Shown here piece after piece: positions 60,317-64,000 of a DNA stretch of 64,000 bases. A program made the translations under genes and the position numbers. The stretch covers positions 1 through 64,000 of the forward strand of contig CAZFZN010000014.1 in the NCBI GenBank assembly GCA_964523105.1, in the 5' to 3' direction. The notes under the pieces were generated by a model. That model had not been told where the DNA came from, searched no databases, and saw only the letters and a program-made list of their open reading frames with translations. Source of the DNA: V1-33 sp964523105 (lineage in GTDB: Bacteria > Verrucomicrobiota > Verrucomicrobiia > Verrucomicrobiales > V1-33). How positions within the stretch are numbered: the first letter of the stretch is position 1; each line of letters opens with the position of its first letter.

Positions 60317-61723
60317 CTATCGCCGCTGCTCCCGTTCCAGGCGGGCCCGGGTGGCGGCCGGAAGGGCCGTCCAGTGCTGCTGCAGCCACTCCTGCGCCGC
60401 GGCGTCGTCGGTGCGCCGCCAGGCGCGGAAGTAGCGGCCCGCGGCATCGGGTTGCGCATTCGAGGACATGCTCAACGCGAGATCCAGTGCCGCGGCGGGA
60501 TCCTCCGCAATCCTCACTTCGGCGAGGCTGCGCCGCGCGATGTCGGCCGGCGCGCCGTCGCGGAGCTGCGAAATCCAGTCGGCCAACCCTTCGGGGTCGG
60601 TGCCGGCCCAGGAATTGTAGGCGCCGTGCAGAGCGCGGTCGCGCAGCGCCGCGGGCTGGGTGTCGATCCAGGCGATGGCTTTGTCAGGATCGATGGCGCC
60701 CCACGTCGTCGCAAGATGTTCCACGGCGGCGGCGCGGGCGGTTTCGTCTTTCAGTCCGTCGGCCCACTGCGCCGCGGCAATGACGTCGCTGGCGGCCCAG
60801 ACCGTTGCGAGCGTGCCTGCGGCCTCCTCACGCCCTGGACCGGCGGGAAGCCGGTTAATCCAGTTCGCCGCGGCGGCAGGATCGCTCGTGCCCCAGATGT
60901 CGGCGAGCACTCCGGCGAGATCGGGTGCGGGATTCGGATAGTTGTCGGCAGCCTCGCGGGGACTCTGCGCCGCCCATTCGCGCGCGGCGATGAGGCGTCC
61001 GGCGTCGCGGTTCGTTTGGTCAGGCAGGGTTTCCACCCATTGCGCGGCATCGCGCGGTGACTTGCCGGCCCAGCCGCTAACCAGCGCTGCCAGGAGCGGC
61101 TGCGAAGTGCTGCCGGTCTCCACAAACCAGCGTGCGGCCTGTTCCGGCGACTTTGCCGCCCAGTTGCCAACGAGCGCATTGACGGCCTCCTCCTTCACCG
61201 GGCCGTTCAGCTTTTCCATGGCCCACGCATAGGCCCCGCGCGGATCATTTGTGCCCCACTTGCCAAGCGCGATGCGCAGCGCATCCGCCTGGAGTGCGCC
61301 GGGGGTGAAGTTTGCGAGGGAAAACTGCGCCGCGCCCGCAGCGTCGCGCTCGGCCATGCCGGCGATGACGCCGCGAAGAAAATCGGCGCGGTCGGCTTCG
61401 CCTGAAATTTCCCCCGACAGTTGCAGAGCTGCCGCTTCGCCGTCGCCGGCGGCCTCCTGACCGAGACGGCGCAGGTCGCTGCTTTTGTGCTCGCGGTCAT
61501 CGGCGGTGAGGATTTGCGAGAGTTTGACCCGGGGGTCGCCGGCCCGGCGGTGGAGCGCCGTGCTCCGGGCCGGCGACGTTTGGTGCTCCGGCGCGGAAAC
61601 GGCCGCACTGGAGTCGGCTGAACCTGTCAGGTGCTGCACGGCCAGCGTGCCCAGACATCCCGCCAAGGCTCCCGCCGCGACCAGCAGGACGCGGGACCAC
61701 GGGGATCCGGAAGGTTGGCTCAT
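60317..61723 (-). CDS. Membrane-anchored helical-repeat protein of unknown function
   Basis: This 468-residue protein has an N-terminal signal or anchor (VLLVAAGALAGCLGTLAV). The rest consists of about ten imperfect repeats of roughly 30-35 residues with the pattern WxxxDPxAAxxWxxxLPxGxxRxxAxxxLxxxW, for example WGTNDPRGAYAWAMEKL, WGTSDPAAAANWINRLP and WGAIDPDKAIAWIDTQP. This predicts an alpha-helical solenoid. Related repeat proteins are frequent in Verrucomicrobiota, by recollection. No enzymatic motif is seen. It lies 57 bp upstream of the UPF0261 gene on the same strand. Confidence 0.8.
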   Translation of the reverse strand: MSQPSGSPWSRVLLVAAGALAGCLGTLAVQHLTGSADSSAAVSAPEHQTSPARSTALHRRAGDPRVKLSQILTADDREHKSSDLRRLGQEAAGDGEAAALQLSGEISGEADRADFLRGVIAGMAERDAAGAAQFSLANFTPGALQADALRIALGKWGTNDPRGAYAWAMEKLNGPVKEEAVNALVGNWAAKSPEQAARWFVETGSTSQPLLAALVSGWAGKSPRDAAQWVETLPDQTNRDAGRLIAAREWAAQSPREAADNYPNPAPDLAGVLADIWGTSDPAAAANWINRLPAGPGREEAAGTLATVWAASDVIAAAQWADGLKDETARAAAVEHLATTWGAIDPDKAIAWIDTQPAALRDRALHGAYNSWAGTDPEGLADWISQLRDGAPADIARRSLAEVRIAEDPAAALDLALSMSSNAQPDAAGRYFRAWRRTDDAAAQEWLQQHWTALPAATRARLEREQRR

Positions 61724-61832
61724 TGTGACGCATCATGACGAACCCGGAGGATTTGGAAACTGCCGGAGTGTAACTTCATGGTTACTGAGGCGGAGTGGTG
61801 CCGGGCGGGCGGCCGGTTATGCATTCGCAGAG

Positions 61833-64000
61833 ATGACCCGCCCGCTCCTGTTATCCGTTCTCTGTGCCGCCGCGCTTCCGGCGCGGGCGGGGTATGAACT
61901 GCTCGCGCAGTTCGAGCGGCCGGGCGCTCAGCCCATGGCTCCGCTGCTGAGCGCCGCGGACGGCAACTGGTACACCACTGCGGCGCAGGGCGGCGCGTTC
62001 GGTAAGGGTGCGGTGATCCGCATCACGCCGGACGGTGCAGTGCAGACGGTGCATTCGTTTTCCGGCAATGACGGCGCCGCGCCCGTGGCGGGACTGACCG
62101 AAGGCGAGGACGGAGCGCTCTACGGGGTGACTTCCGGCGGAGGCGCAGGAGGGTTCGGCGCGGTGTATAAAATAACCACGGGCGGCGGGTCCACGATGCT
62201 AACTTCCTTCACCGGCACGGCGGGCGCAGCGAAGGGAGCCGTGCCGCAGCAGCTGGTGCGGCACCCGGACGGAAATTTCTACGGCGTCACACAGGCCGGC
62301 GGCGCGAACGGCTTCGGCACCGTATTTCGTCTCACTCCGGCCGGCGCCGTGACGACCCTGGCGGAATTCACCGGGTCCCCGGGCCTGACAAAAGGTGCGG
62401 CTCCAGCCGGACCGCTCGCCTTCAGCGGCAATACATTCTACGGCGTGACGCGCGACGGCGGCGCCGGCGGATTCGGGGTGATTTTCAGCATCACCGCGGC
62501 GGGTGTTTTCAATGTGATGGCGGAATTCACCGGCACGGCGGGTAGCAGGCCCGGCGCGAATCCAGCCGGCGGTTTGCTGCTGCACACGGACGGCGCGCTC
62601 TACGGCACGACGGAGTTCGGCGGCGTGAATGACTTCGGCACTGCGTTCAGGATCACCACCGGCGCGGCTTTCACCAGCCTGCGTTCGTTCGACGACGCCA
62701 CCGGCTCGCAGCCGGCGGGCACTTTGGCGCGCGGAGCGGACGGGCTGATTTACGGCGCAACCGCGGCGGGAGGTTTGTCAGGAATGGGGACGCTCTTTAA
62801 ATTGACCACTGCGGGCGCACATACGGTTCTGGCCAGTTTCACCGGCACCGCCGGCTCTGCTCCTGGTGCAACCCCGCGCGGCGGTCTCACGGCCGGCCCC
62901 GACGGAAACTTCTATGCCGCCACCAGCGCCGGCGGGCCTGGCCAAATGGGAGTCATCTGCCGCGTGAGTGCTGCGGGATTTTATGCAGGAGTGGCCAATC
63001 TCTCCAATACCCGCGGCTGGTCTCCCTCCGGTGCGCCGGTGGCCGACGGCGACTCCTTTCTCTTTCCGATGCATTCCGGCGGCGAAGCGGGCGGCGGCAC
63101 GCTGGTGCGCCTGACCACCACGGGCGCGGTGACTCCGGTGGCCGCGCTCGGCGGTGCGGCGGGCAGCAATCCTGCGGGAGCCCTGGTGAAGGCCGGCGCG
63201 GATTATTACGGTGCGGCCGCACGGGGCGGGACCTCGGGTCGCGGTGCGGTTTTCAAATTCAATGCCGCGGGCCTCACGCTGCTGTCCGCGGCCACAACGA
63301 CCGGCGGCGGTTATCCGGAAGGTGCGCTCATCACCGGCAATGACGGCGCGCTCTACGGCACCGCACGCGAGGGCGGAGCCACCGGGCGGGGCACTCTCTA
63401 TAAAACAACCACGGCCGGGACACGCACGCGAATTGTGAGTTTCACCGGCACTGCGGGCGCAGCGAAAGGCAACCGGCCGCGCGGCAGCCTCGCTTTGGCA
63501 TCGAATACCAGTTACTACGGCCTCACCGAAACCGGCGGGGCGGCGGATTCCGGCACTCTTTTCCGCATGTCGGCTTCCGGCACCCTGACGACACTGGCGG
63601 AATTCGCCGCCGGCGGTCCGCGCCTGCCGCTTGCCGGCCTGACACCTGCCCCGGACGGCAATCTTTACGGCACCCTGAGCCGCGGAGGCACAGCGGACGG
63701 CGGGGCGCTGCTGCAGGTGACTCCGTCCACCAACACCTGGAGCGTCCTGGCCGAATTTACGCCCGCCACAGGCACGCAGCCCGCCGGAGCGGTGCTGGCC
63801 GCCGCCGGCGGCGCACTCTTTGGCCTGACCACTGCGGGCGGGGCGAACAGTCAGGGCACGCTCTGGCGTTACACTCCCGCCGGAGGACTCACGGCCCTGG
63901 TTTCCTTCACCGGAAACAGCGGAGCCGCGCCTGGCAGTGGAGGATTTCAGGAAGGAAACGCACTGCTCACCGGCGGACTAACGCTGGCAGCGGACGGCAC
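61833..64000 (+). CDS. Secreted GloVer-type tandem-repeat protein, 3-prime end beyond the window
   Basis: An ATG at 61833 opens a frame that stays open for 722 codons to the end of the window. The signal peptide is LLLSVLCAAALPARAG. About 13 repeats of about 50 residues follow, each with the core FYGVTxxGGxxGFGTVFxxTxxG and then LxxFTGTxGxxPxAxLxxGxDG. This matches the choice-of-anchor GloVer-type tandem repeat known from Verrucomicrobiota and other soil bacteria, predicted to form a beta-propeller or beta-solenoid. An anchor such as PEP-CTERM would be expected at the missing C-terminus. Confidence 0.85.
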   Translation, partial: MTRPLLLSVLCAAALPARAGYELLAQFERPGAQPMAPLLSAADGNWYTTAAQGGAFGKGAVIRITPDGAVQTVHSFSGNDGAAPVAGLTEGEDGALYGVTSGGGAGGFGAVYKITTGGGSTMLTSFTGTAGAAKGAVPQQLVRHPDGNFYGVTQAGGANGFGTVFRLTPAGAVTTLAEFTGSPGLTKGAAPAGPLAFSGNTFYGVTRDGGAGGFGVIFSITAAGVFNVMAEFTGTAGSRPGANPAGGLLLHTDGALYGTTEFGGVNDFGTAFRITTGAAFTSLRSFDDATGSQPAGTLARGADGLIYGATAAGGLSGMGTLFKLTTAGAHTVLASFTGTAGSAPGATPRGGLTAGPDGNFYAATSAGGPGQMGVICRVSAAGFYAGVANLSNTRGWSPSGAPVADGDSFLFPMHSGGEAGGGTLVRLTTTGAVTPVAALGGAAGSNPAGALVKAGADYYGAAARGGTSGRGAVFKFNAAGLTLLSAATTTGGGYPEGALITGNDGALYGTAREGGATGRGTLYKTTTAGTRTRIVSFTGTAGAAKGNRPRGSLALASNTSYYGLTETGGAADSGTLFRMSASGTLTTLAEFAAGGPRLPLAGLTPAPDGNLYGTLSRGGTADGGALLQVTPSTNTWSVLAEFTPATGTQPAGAVLAAAGGALFGLTTAGGANSQGTLWRYTPAGGLTALVSFTGNSGAAPGSGGFQEGNALLTGGLTLAADG

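Overview
The window looks like chromosomal DNA of a GC-rich Gram-negative bacterium of the Verrucomicrobiota, most likely a Chthoniobacter-like or related soil lineage. This is inferred from gene content, not from a marker gene. The lipid A gene lpxD beside an OmpH/Skp chaperone, together with several lipoprotein signals, shows an outer membrane. An ECF sigma factor beside a WD40 serine/threonine kinase, a giant cadherin-like repeat protein, GloVer-type repeats, an SHD1-domain protein and a tubulin-like protein all fit the Planctomycetes-Verrucomicrobia group. No rRNA, tRNA, CRISPR array, integrase or insertion-sequence transposase was recognised.

Layout. 1-880: repeat-rich spacer and one small conserved gene. 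897-10699: cell-envelope and signalling block with a HEAT-repeat/NACHT-like membrane protein, an active Deg-type protease, a VIT/VWA protein and a second Deg-like protein that has lost its catalytic triad. 10793-13462: an FG-GAP/ASPIC-UnbV lipoprotein whose frame is crossed by one in-frame TGA followed by a SECIS-like hairpin, so it is a candidate selenoprotein. 13523-17128: MFS transporter, CBM9/DOMON-like protein and parallel beta-helix protein. 17214-20283: thrS, rpoZ and smpB. 20543-24430: glycogen block with a small CBM48 protein, glgA and glgB. 24413-26155: an XRE-type helix-turn-helix fused to a divergent eukaryote/BtubAB-like tubulin domain. 26195-30602: SHD1 protein, tex and transaldolase.

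30655-42222 is a single 3855-residue secreted protein made of about 25 cadherin/Ig-like repeats, with a purple-acid-phosphatase-like metallophosphoesterase and a beta-propeller-like segment inserted. Eighteen successive repeat periods are exactly 270 bp. 42223-43153 is noncoding and full of palindromes. 43154-46879 holds an AsmA-like membrane protein, ompH/skp and lpxD. 46952-53598 holds an sdhB without its partners, a NUDIX protein, a class IV aminotransferase overlapping a lipoprotein metallophosphatase, an SGNH hydrolase and a HAD phosphatase. 53579-54298 is a possible kinase-like protein. 54420-58692 is the ECF sigma/WD40-kinase pair. 58801-61723 holds a zinc ribbon, a Tm-1-like UPF0261 protein and a helical-repeat membrane protein. 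61833-64000 is the start of a GloVer-repeat secreted protein that runs off the window.

The two observations most deserving follow-up are the HTH-tubulin fusion (24413-26155) and the likely UGA-recoded ASPIC/UnbV protein (TGA at 12749-12751).
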